Shown here: positions 35,557-45,240 of the stretch, one piece after another
Layout of the letters: the number at the start of each line of letters is the position of its first letter
Position numbering within the stretch: the stretch's first letter is position 1
Source: an uncultured Colwellia sp.
GTDB taxonomy: Bacteria; Pseudomonadota; Gammaproteobacteria; Enterobacterales; Alteromonadaceae
Direction of reading: 5' to 3'
Length of the DNA: 64,000 bases
Assembly: GCA_913058395.1 (NCBI GenBank)
Contig: CAJXQI010000015.1
Span: 1 to 64,000 of the forward strand
The notes under the pieces: model-generated
What the model saw: the letters and a program-made list of their open reading frames with translations, nothing else
Database searches by the model: none
What the model was told of the DNA's origin: nothing
Made by a program: the position numbers and the translations under genes

Positions 35557-36603
35557 TTAACCTTTATTGATAATAACTTGTTCTTGGCCAGCTTGTAGGT
35601 CAGCAATTTCACCAATATGCCAAGCATTTTCACCGTGAGCAGTTAAAATATCAATACTCTGTGCTACAGCATCTGCTGGAACAACGATGATCATACCAAC
35701 ACCACAGTTAAAGGTGCGGTACATTTCATGCTCAGTGATGTTGCCGTTTTCTTTAAGCCAGTTAAAAATTTCTGGCCACTGCCAGCTATTACCGTCAACA
35801 ATTGCTTGAGCGCTTTCTGGCAATACGCGAGGAATGTTTTCCCAAAAGCCACCACCAGTAATATGCGATAATGCATGAACATCAACTTGTTTAAGCAGTT
35901 CTAATACTGATTTAACATATATTTTAGTTGGTTCGATTAAATGGTCACCAATTGATTTGCCATTTAGTAATTCGTTAGTGTCAGTATTGTTAACTTCTAA
36001 TACTTTACGAATTAAAGAGAAACCGTTTGAATGAGCACCTGAAGAAGCTAAGGCAATAAGTTGATCGCCAGCCGCTACTTTTGTTCCGTCAATAACGCGA
36101 GATTTTTCTGCTACACCAACACAAAAACCAGCAATGTCGTAATCGCCTTTGTGATACATACCTGGCATTTCGGCTGTTTCACCACCAACTAAAGCACAAC
36201 CTGAAAGTACACAACCATCGGCAATTCCTGAAACAACTGCAGAAGCTACGTCAACGTCTAGTTTATCTGTTGCGTAGTAATCAAGGAAAAATAAAGGTTC
36301 AGCACCTTGAACAATTAAGTCATTAACACACATTGCTACTAAGTCGATACCAACCGTATCATGCTTTTGTAAATCGATGGCTAAACGTAGTTTTGTACCT
36401 ACGCCATCGGTACCAGCAACAAGTACAGGTTCTTTATAACCCGTTGGAAGTTGGCAGATTGAGCCAAAACCACCTAGCCCCCCCATAACTTCTGGACGAG
36501 TAGTACGTTTTACCGCACCTTTAATATTTTCAACTAGGGCATTACCTGCATCTATATCAACGCCAGCATCTTTATAACTTAAAGACTGTTTTTCTTCGCT
36601 CAC
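35557..36603 (-). CDS. purM: Phosphoribosylformylglycinamidine cyclo-ligase
   Basis: 348 residues, AIR synthetase, step 5 of purine synthesis: ATP-dependent ring closure of FGAM. The usual blocks are present: [66 protein letters not shown] and [18 protein letters not shown]. The GTG start at 36603 has a good GAGG 7 nt upstream. It leads the purM-purN-DUF3108 operon and is divergent from the DUF2066 gene. No PurR operator was obvious in the 143-bp gap. Confidence 0.97.
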   Translation of the reverse strand: MSEEKQSLSYKDAGVDIDAGNALVENIKGAVKRTTRPEVMGGLGGFGSICQLPTGYKEPVLVAGTDGVGTKLRLAIDLQKHDTVGIDLVAMCVNDLIVQGAEPLFFLDYYATDKLDVDVASAVVSGIADGCVLSGCALVGGETAEMPGMYHKGDYDIAGFCVGVAEKSRVIDGTKVAAGDQLIALASSGAHSNGFSLIRKVLEVNNTDTNELLNGKSIGDHLIEPTKIYVKSVLELLKQVDVHALSHITGGGFWENIPRVLPESAQAIVDGNSWQWPEIFNWLKENGNITEHEMYRTFNCGVGMIIVVPADAVAQSIDILTAHGENAWHIGEIADLQAGQEQVIINKG

Positions 36604-36746
36604 GGGGAAACCTCAATTATGTTAGTTAAGTAGCTTGTATATTAATGGCGCACATTCTACCAGTGCAAAGACGTGCTGAAAATCTTTAAAAGAAATTATT
36701 TTTTATAAGTGATAAAAATCAGCAACATTATGATAAGATCTTTATT

Positions 36747-37868
36747 ATGAAACACTTGTTAAAGCCATATATGTTCAGAAATTGTCTGATTCTCTTAATT
36801 TTTATACTGTCGTTTAGAATTAACGCTATCGAAGTAGAAAACTTATACAGTGCGAAAGTATTAGTGACGTCGCAATCAGCAGGCGATCGCGATAAAGCGC
36901 TTAAAAAAGCACTTCGTGGTGTCATCATGAAAGTTGGTGGCAAGAAAATTGAACATCCGTTAGTTTCCCAAGCAATAAAAAATCACAACAAGTACGTTAA
37001 TCAGTATCAATATCTTCGTAATAATAATGCTACTTACTTAAATGTTTCTTTCAATGAAGAAAAAATTAACAATTTATTCAAGCAAAGTGATTTAGCCATT
37101 TGGGGACGCTTACGCCCTCAAGTGATGATTTGGGTGGTTGAAGAAAATGGTTTTGAGCGTAAATTGCTTTCTTCAACGTCAAACTCTCTGATACCGCAAT
37201 CGATTGATGAATTTTCACAAAAGCGTGGTTTACCATTAACGATGCCGATTATGGATTTAACCGATTTATCTGCGCTAACCATTACCGATGTTTGGGGACG
37301 CTTTGCTTATCCTGTAGCACAAGCATCTGCACGATATTTAGCAGAAGCAGTGGTGGTTCTTAGAATTTCAGATAATAGCTTAATTGCTCAACAAAATGAA
37401 AACAGCGATTGCCAGCCACTTTGTCAAACAGAGCTATTAGTTTTAGATTGGAGCTTGATGGCCGATGCACAAGACGAACGTTCACAAGTATTTAGTGGGC
37501 AGTATCAAGGTGATGATGTTTTGTTAATGTTGAATGAAGCGCTGGCTGATATCACTGATATTATTTATCAGCAATATGCTTTATCAACGACGAATAGTAA
37601 TGAACTTCAAATTGATGTTGCCAATATTGCTTCTTTGGAAGAGTTAATTGCAGTTTCTGACTTTCTTGCTGAATTATCTGCGGTTGAGTCTGTGCAATTA
37701 GTGAGTGTGCAAGGGACAAATCATCGTTTTAAATTGTCACTACTTGGGTCACAACAATCCTTGCTTGCATCGTTAAAGTTAAGTGAAGAATTAAATCGCT
37801 ATATTGACCCATTGGCCGTTCCGATAGGAAAAGATCAAGTTGCGGTGTTTTATTGGGGAGAAAAATGA
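36747..37868 (+). CDS. DUF2066-domain protein
   Basis: 373 residues with an N-terminal hydrophobic signal segment (~12-27, MFRNCLILLIFILSFRINA region). The body shows LYSAKVLVTSQSAGDRDKALKKALRGVIMKVGG and PQVMIWVVEEN, typical of DUF2066 proteins, which sit between purM and hda in many gammaproteobacteria. The likely location is periplasmic or membrane-anchored; the function is unknown. Its stop overlaps the hda start (ATGA at 37865), so translation is coupled. Confidence 0.85.
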   Translation: MKHLLKPYMFRNCLILLIFILSFRINAIEVENLYSAKVLVTSQSAGDRDKALKKALRGVIMKVGGKKIEHPLVSQAIKNHNKYVNQYQYLRNNNATYLNVSFNEEKINNLFKQSDLAIWGRLRPQVMIWVVEENGFERKLLSSTSNSLIPQSIDEFSQKRGLPLTMPIMDLTDLSALTITDVWGRFAYPVAQASARYLAEAVVVLRISDNSLIAQQNENSDCQPLCQTELLVLDWSLMADAQDERSQVFSGQYQGDDVLLMLNEALADITDIIYQQYALSTTNSNELQIDVANIASLEELIAVSDFLAELSAVESVQLVSVQGTNHRFKLSLLGSQQSLLASLKLSEELNRYIDPLAVPIGKDQVAVFYWGEK

Positions 37869-38590
37869 AAAAAGTATCCCAATTAACTTTGTCAGTGCAA
37901 TTACCTGATGATGAAACCTTTGATAGCTTTCAGAGTGAAAGTAGTCAATTGGTGGTTCAGCAGCTTAAACACTACTTAAAGCACGTTTCTGAGCCTACCC
38001 AAGAACACAATAAGAAAGTACACAGCTTATATTTATTTGGTCTTACTGGTGTCGGTAAAAGTCACCTGTTGCACGCAAGTTGTGTGTACGCTGATACATT
38101 AGGCATGACTAGCCTATGTTTGTCGTTTTCTGAGCTAACTCAACTATCAGTTGATGTGCTTGAAGGGCTAGAGAATATTGATTTAGTTTGTCTTGACGAT
38201 ATTCAGTTGATTGCTGGCAATAAAGAGTGGCAACAAGCAGTTTTTGATTTATATAATCGTATGATTGAGCAAAATAAATGTTTGATTATTACCGGTGACC
38301 AAAGTGTTGCAGAATTAAAAATAACCTTACCAGATTTGGTTTCCCGTTTAAGTTGGGGATTAACTGAGCAACTTAAGCCATTAACAGATAAAGAAAAGTC
38401 TTTTGCTTTACAGTATCGTGCACAGCAACGTGGGTTATTTATCAGTGATGATGTCGCAAGCTTTTTAATTAATAGATTATCACGTGATATGACGAGTTTA
38501 CTTGCAGCATTAGAACAGTTAGATCAGGCCTCAATTAGGGAACAGCGACGCATCACTATTCCCTTTGTAAAAGATATTCTTTTCAATTAA
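37865..38590 (+). CDS. hda: DnaA regulatory inactivator Hda
   Basis: A 241-residue AAA+ protein that, bound to the sliding clamp, stimulates ATP hydrolysis by DnaA to prevent re-initiation (RIDA). The clamp-binding motif QLTLSV is at residues 5-10, Walker A is GLTGVGKSHLL, Walker B VCLDDIQLI, and the arginine finger region is LVSRLSWGL. The start is ATG 37865, which overlaps the DUF2066 stop and has GGGGAG upstream; an upstream TTG would put the clamp motif further inside. Confidence 0.93.
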   Translation: MKKVSQLTLSVQLPDDETFDSFQSESSQLVVQQLKHYLKHVSEPTQEHNKKVHSLYLFGLTGVGKSHLLHASCVYADTLGMTSLCLSFSELTQLSVDVLEGLENIDLVCLDDIQLIAGNKEWQQAVFDLYNRMIEQNKCLIITGDQSVAELKITLPDLVSRLSWGLTEQLKPLTDKEKSFALQYRAQQRGLFISDDVASFLINRLSRDMTSLLAALEQLDQASIREQRRITIPFVKDILFN

Positions 38591-38627
38591 TTTCTATAGA
38601 TGAAGTTAACGTATCATTTACGTTACT

Positions 38628-40571
38628 CTATCTATTAAGCCTTAATGGCATTGGTTTTTCATAAAATACTCCGCCATCAGCATTGACCCGATAATGAATA
38701 GTTTTGTTTAACGGTGATTCGTTAGCGTCTTTATTAATTACTTGGCTGATACTCGGACTAATAGTTAGGTTCTCAGCCCAGGTTTTGCCGATTTGCATAA
38801 CTATTGGTGTTGCTAAGTTATTAACTGTTTCGCTAACCTCGGTAAATTCTGGCAATATCCGACGAGTAACATAATCTACTCGCGGTTTTATATTATTTTC
38901 ACCAATACGTCCGCGTTGTCCCCATGCCACTATATATTCTTCTTCAGCACTTTGTGGCTGGTTAGTAATAGCAATGTCCCTATCTACGCCAAAGCGTACT
39001 TTCATCATAAGCTCGTCAAATAGCATCGCGTAATCTTCACGCCGACTTGAGTAATTATAAAAGTGCGGGGAATGTTCAGGGCTAAAAAATCCTGCCACGT
39101 CATTTGGGCTGTAATTTTGCTCTGTAGTTGTTGCGGTCTCGCCTTGGTAACGCACTTGTGCAAGTCGATACATTTCAGCGCCGTTTAGTGGCAATGCCGT
39201 CGCTAATTTATCTGATTGAATACCACCATCTTTTTCTTGTTGGTCAATAGTGTCAAGAATACGATCGTTTCTATTCAAGCTAGCCCAAACACTTTGTGGA
39301 AAGTAGTCATTGGCATGGGCTAACTCGTGGTACATCAAAGCTGCCAACTGATAAACACCATCAGCCGCATCACGTGTTACTCGCACATCTTCAGGGTAGA
39401 AGTAGTTTGCATAATTATTGTTTTTTACATATCTCCAAGGCATGACAAAATTTAAACTATCACCGAATGAGGCACGATAATCTGGTGCTTGATTAATGGT
39501 GTCGCGTTCTTGTGGAGTTAGCCAAAGATTATTTGGATCAAGATGAATAGCACCGGTTACCGCCCAATAGTAAGAAGGGCGAACATCATATGAGATGACG
39601 ATGGCGGTGGTGGCTCGCAATAAGTTTTTAAAATCACCATGTTGATCGTTATTTTGTAAAAACTCTTTAAATCTTTGTCCCATCCAATCATGTGAAACTA
39701 CGACTCGATCCATAATGTCATCGATACTTGGGGTTGTTGTATCTTGCGCTATTAATGGTAATTCGTTTAATCGACATGTTGCGTTAATACTTATCGTATT
39801 ATCATAAACACACTTTGTCAGTACGTCTGCGTAGGGGGAATCAGCATTGAAAGGAAATACCCGTGCTAAGCGAGTGTCATAAGCAATATTTTCGTCGGTG
39901 CTGATTGTTGCTGCATTTTCAATGAGTAAACCAACGGTATCCTCGAAGCTATTACTGCCATCTGAAGCGCTGACCTTAAATTCGATAAAGCTGTCTGCGC
40001 TTACTTGTGGTGCATTGAAAAATATGGCGGTATCGCCATTGGTTGATTCGCTAAAGGTAATTGTAGGGCCTGATATTTGTTGCCACTTAATACTATCAGT
40101 AGTAAGTGAACTATTTTCTAAACTCACGCGCAACGAGATATCACTACCTTCAAGTGCTGCGTGACCTAAGCGAGCTGCAACTTGGCTGACTTCATTACCA
40201 ACTACCACACTGTGAGTTAGCTGCTCGTTTGTGCCGTTACGTGTGAAGCTTACCTGAAAGCTATATTCACCAGCTACTTCAGGTGTGAAGGCGATACCTT
40301 TGGATTTTCCAGCATGAAAAATAACATTGCTTCCTGCCGTTTGTTGCCAATTAATGTTGCTGAGGTTGTCATCTGGATAATAAAGAAATAAATCAACTGG
40401 CTGAGATATTTTTAATGCTTCATCAAAAGCAATAATGCCAGTTTCTGTGACAGCTGGGGTAAAGTCATTGGGGGTTGAATCCGAGTTAGTGCTGCTTCCG
40501 CCTCCACATGCTTGTAAAAGTAAAATGGTAGATGCAAAAAAAGTGTTGCGAGTAAATAGCATATTATTCAT
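38628..40571 (-). CDS. Large lipoprotein with HExxH metallopeptidase motif
   Basis: 647 residues. The lipobox LLQACGGG makes Cys22 the likely lipidated residue. Residues ~45-225 look like two Ig/REJ-type beta domains (PVDLFLYYPDDNLSNINWQQ, then DSIKWQQISGPTITFSES). The C-terminal ~400 residues are a distinct domain with YHELAHANDYF (His415, Glu416, His419), a zincin-type site; a possible third ligand is Glu/Asp in SSRREDYAMLFDELMM. Most likely it is an outer-membrane or surface zinc peptidase; the substrate is unknown. It is monocistronic, convergent with hda. Confidence 0.7.
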   Translation of the reverse strand: MNNMLFTRNTFFASTILLLQACGGGSSTNSDSTPNDFTPAVTETGIIAFDEALKISQPVDLFLYYPDDNLSNINWQQTAGSNVIFHAGKSKGIAFTPEVAGEYSFQVSFTRNGTNEQLTHSVVVGNEVSQVAARLGHAALEGSDISLRVSLENSSLTTDSIKWQQISGPTITFSESTNGDTAIFFNAPQVSADSFIEFKVSASDGSNSFEDTVGLLIENAATISTDENIAYDTRLARVFPFNADSPYADVLTKCVYDNTISINATCRLNELPLIAQDTTTPSIDDIMDRVVVSHDWMGQRFKEFLQNNDQHGDFKNLLRATTAIVISYDVRPSYYWAVTGAIHLDPNNLWLTPQERDTINQAPDYRASFGDSLNFVMPWRYVKNNNYANYFYPEDVRVTRDAADGVYQLAALMYHELAHANDYFPQSVWASLNRNDRILDTIDQQEKDGGIQSDKLATALPLNGAEMYRLAQVRYQGETATTTEQNYSPNDVAGFFSPEHSPHFYNYSSRREDYAMLFDELMMKVRFGVDRDIAITNQPQSAEEEYIVAWGQRGRIGENNIKPRVDYVTRRILPEFTEVSETVNNLATPIVMQIGKTWAENLTISPSISQVINKDANESPLNKTIHYRVNADGGVFYEKPMPLRLNR

Positions 40572-40873
40572 TTAAGCCTCAAAAGAGTTCCATTCTATAA
40601 ACAGACCTGCATAAGTTGAATTAAGTTCATAAAAAGCTCGAACAGACTTTCATATTAATCTTGATACTTAGTTGTAAACAATTTTATTACGAGAGTAAAG
40701 GAGATTGTATTTGTATTATGAGGTGCTTGAGAATTGATATGTTTTTTTTTGCTTAAATATTATTAACGATTGAATATAAAGCTAAAATTAGCACTAACTT
40801 GGTTATCTACTACTGTTAGTGCTATTTGTTTATAAGATTGATGTACAACCATTAGAATATAAAAATTGCAGAG
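40572..40873. other. Intergenic region with hairpin
   Basis: 302 bp between the lipoprotein gene's 5' end and the 3' end of the DUF2069 gene. A perfect 10-bp stem (TAGCACTAAC, 40789-40798, with GTTAGTGCTA, 40815-40824) is a candidate terminator for the minus-strand bepA-arsC-DUF2069 unit. The rest is AT-rich and must carry the lipoprotein gene's promoter. Confidence 0.5.
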
Positions 40874-41266
40874 TTATTCTTTCTTTTTACGAATACTTAA
40901 ACCTAATTCTTGGCCGCGATATTTTGCATAATAGCTGCCTGCAATAAACATAATTGCGGCAAAGGTAAATTCGAGTAATGCCCAATGTTTTTCATTAGCT
41001 GACACCCATAATGTGGTTAAGCTATGGAGAAAATAAATCATCACAATAAAATTAGACCAAGCGTAAGTATAAGGGTTGCCTTGTACTAAACCTTTTAACG
41101 GGAAAAGTAGTGGTAAGGTAAACATTACTAACGTTAGAGGAATCGATAATGCGCGGTCTTCAGTGATAAAGATTAGCCACACAGGCATAAAAATTAACAG
41201 TGAAAAATAACCAAATAACGTGATTTGTTTCAATTGGGTGGTTGAAAACCGTTGTTTGTTCGTCAT
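40874..41266 (-). CDS. DUF2069 inner-membrane protein
   Basis: 130 residues with four membrane helices (~16-32, 38-60, 68-88, 95-112) and a basic C-terminal tail (KYRGQELGLSIRKKKE). GYFSLLIFMPVWLIF and LFPLKGLVQGNPYTYAWSNFI are DUF2069 hallmarks. Function is unknown. It begins 8 bp after the arsC-like gene and is probably the last gene of the bepA-arsC-DUF2069 operon, an order common in gammaproteobacteria. Confidence 0.85.
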   Translation of the reverse strand: MTNKQRFSTTQLKQITLFGYFSLLIFMPVWLIFITEDRALSIPLTLVMFTLPLLFPLKGLVQGNPYTYAWSNFIVMIYFLHSLTTLWVSANEKHWALLEFTFAAIMFIAGSYYAKYRGQELGLSIRKKKE

Positions 41267-41274
41267 ATTGGTAA

Positions 41275-41622
41275 CTACTTATTGTTGATAAGCGAAAGAA
41301 CATTTTCTGGTGGGCGACCAATAATGGCGTTTTTACCATCTGAAACGATAGGGCGCTCAATAAGCTTTGGCGTTGAAACCATTGCCGCAATTAAGGTGGC
41401 ATCATTAGCTGTAGCTAAGTTTTGTTCGCTATATTCACTTTCTTTTGTACGCATCATTTCTCTTGGAGAAAGCGCTAATAGTGCCAATAATTGTTCAATT
41501 ACTTCTTTAGTAAGCGCTGTTTTTAAATATTCAACAACACTGACTTCTTGATTGTTTTCTTCTATTAATGCCAAGGTTTGACGGCTTTTTGAACAACGAG
41601 GATTGTGATAAATCGTTAACAT
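41275..41622 (-). CDS. ArsC-family (YfgD-like) reductase
   Basis: 115 residues, thioredoxin-fold ArsC family: LTIYHNPRCSKSRQTLALIEE has the catalytic Cys10, and TPKLIERPIVSDGKNAIIGRPPE carries the Arg triad region and cis-Pro. The genomic position beside bepA is that of E. coli YfgD, so an arsenate/glutathione mixed-disulfide reductase activity is probable, though YfgD's role is not settled. It is separated by 88 bp from bepA upstream. Confidence 0.88.
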   Translation of the reverse strand: MLTIYHNPRCSKSRQTLALIEENNQEVSVVEYLKTALTKEVIEQLLALLALSPREMMRTKESEYSEQNLATANDATLIAAMVSTPKLIERPIVSDGKNAIIGRPPENVLSLINNK

Positions 41623-41710
41623 GCTTTTCTCTTAAATTATATATATGTAATGAGGGTTTACCGAACTATTGCAGCATAGTTTACAGTAAACCCTAAAGTT
41701 TTATTAGTAT

Positions 41711-43174
41711 TTATAGTCGTTTTAGTTTTTCTTGCTGTGCTTGTAATTGCAATATTCGGCCTTTCATCCGTTTTTTCAATAACGGGTTTTCTTCGACAAA
41801 ATTATAGCCAGTTTGCAACTCATCTACGGCTTTAGGGTAGGCACCTAATAAGGCAAAAACCTCGGCTTTACTGGCATGCATCAACGCTTTTTTATCTTGC
41901 TTGCGATAAACAGTGGTTAATAAATCATGGGCAATAAAATTTTGCGGATTCAATGTTATAAAATCTTGTAGTACCACTTCTGCTTCACTGAGTTTGGCCG
42001 CTTCTTGCAAGGTGTTAGCGTAATTCAGTGCTACAACTTGGTTGTTCGGCATAAGTAGGTTTAGCTCGGCTAACATACTTATGGCTTTATCAAATGCTTT
42101 TACTGAAATGTAAGCGTCAGTTAATGCATCAACATAAAACAAGTTTTTATCATCTTGTGCAAGCAAGTCACTAAGCTGGGTAATGGCGATTTGATAATCT
42201 TTATTTTCATAATGCGAAAGCGCTAAACCATATTTTGCGGCTTCTTTTACCGCATAACGACTTTTATTCAGAATGCCTTCAAAATAAGCAATGTTTCTCA
42301 GGGCATCATCTTCATACCTAGCCTTAATACGTGCTTTGGCAAGTTCAAATTGTAAATTTGGCGCTAATGGCCTTGGTGACAAGCTCTGTGCCCGTAATCT
42401 TGCGTCAGAAATACGTGATTCTGGCAATGGATGCGTTAATAACATTGCAGGTGGTTTAGACTTATAACGATATTTTTCTGCCATTGTGGCAAAGAAGTCA
42501 GGAGCGCCTTGCGGATTGAAGCCACTATTGGCTAAAAGCATAATGCCGACTCGGTCAGCTTCTTTTTCATTACCACGGGTGTAATTTATACCTGCTTGTT
42601 GGGACGCGGCCATTGTTGTACTTAACGCGGCAATACCGACACTAGGATTTACCAAAGTTAATAGTACACTTGAAATCAACCCCGCCATGGCTAATGGTTG
42701 CGATTTACTTTGTGCCTCTAAACGTCTTGCTAAATGTCGCTGAGTAACGTGAGAAATTTCATGCGCAATTACCGATGCCAATTCACTTTCGGTTTTAGTG
42801 GTGGTTATCAAGCCACTATGAATAGCGATGTGGCCACCAAAAAACGCAAAAGCATTTAGTTCTTGATTTTGTATGACAAAAAATTCGAAGCTGTAATTAA
42901 CATCTTTTGCATTACGCACCATGCGATTACCGAGATCATTAATATACTCGGTTAATACGGGATCGTTTAATACCGGTTGTGATGCACGAATCTGGCGCAT
43001 CATCTCACCGCCTATTTGACGTTCTTTTTCAATTGACAATACACTAAAACCAGCAGAGCCAATTTCAGGCAATTTATTTTTGTCACTGGTTGTTTCTTCT
43101 GCAGCAGCAAAAGCATTCGCTGCCATTAATGTTGATAGAGCACAAGCAAGAACTATAGGTTTCAAATTAAACAA
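41711..43174 (-). CDS. bepA: Periplasmic metalloprotease/chaperone BepA
   Basis: 487 residues, M48-family peptidase with TPR tail that monitors assembly of LptD and other barrels at the Bam complex. It has a signal peptide (cleavage after NAFA), zinc site VIAHEISHVTQRH (His138, Glu139, His142) with the third ligand in NEKEADRVG, then TPR-like helices from ~270 to 480 (KYGLALSHYENKDYQIAI). The first available start is TTG 43174; a TTG at 43165 would give MKPIVLACALS, also a plausible signal peptide. Confidence 0.92.
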   Translation of the reverse strand: MFNLKPIVLACALSTLMAANAFAAAEETTSDKNKLPEIGSAGFSVLSIEKERQIGGEMMRQIRASQPVLNDPVLTEYINDLGNRMVRNAKDVNYSFEFFVIQNQELNAFAFFGGHIAIHSGLITTTKTESELASVIAHEISHVTQRHLARRLEAQSKSQPLAMAGLISSVLLTLVNPSVGIAALSTTMAASQQAGINYTRGNEKEADRVGIMLLANSGFNPQGAPDFFATMAEKYRYKSKPPAMLLTHPLPESRISDARLRAQSLSPRPLAPNLQFELAKARIKARYEDDALRNIAYFEGILNKSRYAVKEAAKYGLALSHYENKDYQIAITQLSDLLAQDDKNLFYVDALTDAYISVKAFDKAISMLAELNLLMPNNQVVALNYANTLQEAAKLSEAEVVLQDFITLNPQNFIAHDLLTTVYRKQDKKALMHASKAEVFALLGAYPKAVDELQTGYNFVEENPLLKKRMKGRILQLQAQQEKLKRL

Positions 43175-43218
43175 AATTAGTTTTCCATATCATCATAATT
43201 AGGACGAGTAGCTGATAG

Positions 43219-43812
43219 TTAAGCGTCTGAATGTTTTTGGTGAATTTCTTTACAAAATTCGGCAATCGAATATCCTTTGATATCAATAATATCAAAGGAT
43301 TGTTCGAGTAAGGAAATTAATTCATCGACACAAGAATGGGCGTAACGCACTAATGCATAATCAGCTTTATCACCTTTTTGAAATGTGTAGACAATAAAAG
43401 GTACTAAGGAGTTCAATCTAAACAGCATTTGCATGGTTTCAGGACTCCATTCTATAAATGGGCATGCAGGGTTATTAATTTGGGTATCGAGTACACGTTC
43501 TTGATTTATTATTGGGTAGCAATGCAATTCGTAGTTTTGCTCGGTAATGTTATGAAAAAGTGATATTTGGGGCTTACTAGAAACGCTTAGTGTGTCACCA
43601 AAGTTTTGCTTAGGTGAGGTAATGTCAGGGTTCCAGTTACTGCGATCAAGTAACTGTTTAAAAGCACTGTCAAATCCGTGAGTTAATATTCCATCAACAT
43701 CACTAATAGAGGTAGCAGCTAAATGATAAATAGCTGGAACATCCCCCCAATTCAATTTTTTTTTGTAGGCGTTAATTTCTTTAAGATTAGGATTATCAGA
43801 AAGTTCGCTCAT
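43219..43812 (-). CDS. Hypothetical protein next to bepA
   Basis: 197 residues, no signal peptide or membrane segment. It opens MSELSDNPNLKEINAYKKKL and contains DISLFH-type and YCYPIINQ-type strands, FIEWSPETMQMLFRLNSLVP, and a C-terminal acidic helix. I do not recognise the family. The start is supported by GAGG 5 nt before ATG 43812. It precedes bepA by 44 bp on the same strand, so it probably leads the bepA operon. It is divergent from the tusA-like gene. Confidence 0.6.
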   Translation of the reverse strand: MSELSDNPNLKEINAYKKKLNWGDVPAIYHLAATSISDVDGILTHGFDSAFKQLLDRSNWNPDITSPKQNFGDTLSVSSKPQISLFHNITEQNYELHCYPIINQERVLDTQINNPACPFIEWSPETMQMLFRLNSLVPFIVYTFQKGDKADYALVRYAHSCVDELISLLEQSFDIIDIKGYSIAEFCKEIHQKHSDA

Positions 43813-43936
43813 TCAACCTCTTTATTTTCTATAAATAGTTTTGCTGCAAAATAGTTTAAAAGAATTTCACTATGCCATTGTAATCAATTGTCGCAAATTA
43901 GATAATTAAACTAAAGAACTGCGCATATTTTTATTT

Positions 43937-44161
43937 ATGTTATACGAATACGATGCCACACAAGATAAATGTCCCGTACCACTAGTGAATTTACGCTTGT
44001 TGTTAAGAAAACTAACACTCGATGATAGTTGTTTGATACGCATTTGCGATATTGGTTCTAAAAAAGATATTCCTAAATTGTTAACGAAACAAGGGTTTTA
44101 TTTTGAACAGCGCAAGGTTAATGAACAAATTGTCGAACTAACGATCAAATTGGAAAAATAA
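43937..44161 (+). CDS. TusA-family sulfur carrier-like protein
   Basis: 74 residues, the TusA/YeeD fold: DKCPVPLVNLRLLLRKL has the single active Cys12 in CPxP, followed by the LTLDDSCLIRICDIGSKKDIPKL strand-helix and a C-terminal beta strand. Such proteins pass persulfide sulfur in tRNA thiolation or other routes. The partners are not encoded here. It lies 5 bp ahead of perM, an arrangement also seen in relatives. Confidence 0.85.
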   Translation: MLYEYDATQDKCPVPLVNLRLLLRKLTLDDSCLIRICDIGSKKDIPKLLTKQGFYFEQRKVNEQIVELTIKLEK

Positions 44162-44166
44162 AAATT

Positions 44167-45240
44167 ATGGTTACACTGTTTAGCGATTGGTATAAAAGAA
44201 ACTTTTCAGATCCCAATGCCGTAACCTTATTGGTTATTCTAATCTCTACTTTCTTGTTTGTGTACTTTTTCAGTAATCTGTTAATGCCAGTGTTTGTTGC
44301 AGTTGCGATAGCTTTTTTACTAGATTTACCGGTGACTAAATTAAACCTATTTGGCTTGTCTCGATCGTTATCGGTGGTGATTGTAGTATCTGCGTTTGTT
44401 GGCTTTTCATTGCTGGGTATTTTGGGATTAATGCCAGTCATTTGGCAGCAAAGCAGTAATTTGTTTCAAGAAGTGCCGCAAATGGTTGGGCAAGGGCATA
44501 CCTATTTACTTGCACTCCCTGAAAAATACCCTGAGATAGTCAGTGCCGAACAAATTGGTGAAGTGATCACGCTCGTCAACGACAAGTTTATTGAATGGGG
44601 ACAACTAGCGCTAAAAGCTTCATTAAATTCCATTTCTGATGTCGTTGCCTTGTTAATATATTTAATTCTTGTACCACTTATGGTGTTTTTCTTCTTAAAA
44701 GATAAAGATGCACTATTTGATAGCTTCCGTCAGTTTTTACCTAATGATCGCCGTATGGCCAAGCAAGTTGGTAATGAGATGAATCAACAAATCATGAATT
44801 ATATTCGCGGAAAGTTGGTAGAAATTACCATTATTGGTACAGCGTCAACGATTGCTTTTATTGCGTTAGGCTTAAATTATCCAGTACTTTTAGGTGTTTT
44901 AGTTGGTTTGTCGGTACTGGTACCTTATGTTGGTGCGACAATTGTCACACTTCCAGTGTTACTCGTAGCGTTATTTCAATTTGGCACAACGGCTGAATTT
45001 GGCTACGTAATGCTAGCCTACGGTATTATTCAAGCCTTGGATGGTAACTTACTTGTACCTTTGTTGTTTTCTGAAGCGGTCAACTTACACCCCGTCACGA
45101 TAATTATTGCGGTAATATTATTTGGTGGTTTATGGGGCTTTTGGGGCGTGTTCTTTGCTATACCATTGGCAACGCTGGTTAAAGCCGTATTAAATGCTTG
45201 GTCAACAACCACTCAACATGAGGCTGTTAAAGAGCTTTAA
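44167..45240 (+). CDS. perM: PerM-type AI-2E family transporter
   Basis: 357 residues, polytopic membrane protein of the AI-2 exporter-like (PF01594) family, like E. coli PerM/YfgO. About seven to eight membrane helices; the family block LNYPVLLGVLVGLSVLVPYVGA and the end segment GGLWGFWGVFFAIPLATLVKAV are clear. The substrate is unsettled. It is immediately downstream of the tusA-like gene and close to bepA, the conserved yfg neighbourhood. Confidence 0.88.
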   Translation: MVTLFSDWYKRNFSDPNAVTLLVILISTFLFVYFFSNLLMPVFVAVAIAFLLDLPVTKLNLFGLSRSLSVVIVVSAFVGFSLLGILGLMPVIWQQSSNLFQEVPQMVGQGHTYLLALPEKYPEIVSAEQIGEVITLVNDKFIEWGQLALKASLNSISDVVALLIYLILVPLMVFFFLKDKDALFDSFRQFLPNDRRMAKQVGNEMNQQIMNYIRGKLVEITIIGTASTIAFIALGLNYPVLLGVLVGLSVLVPYVGATIVTLPVLLVALFQFGTTAEFGYVMLAYGIIQALDGNLLVPLLFSEAVNLHPVTIIIAVILFGGLWGFWGVFFAIPLATLVKAVLNAWSTTTQHEAVKEL

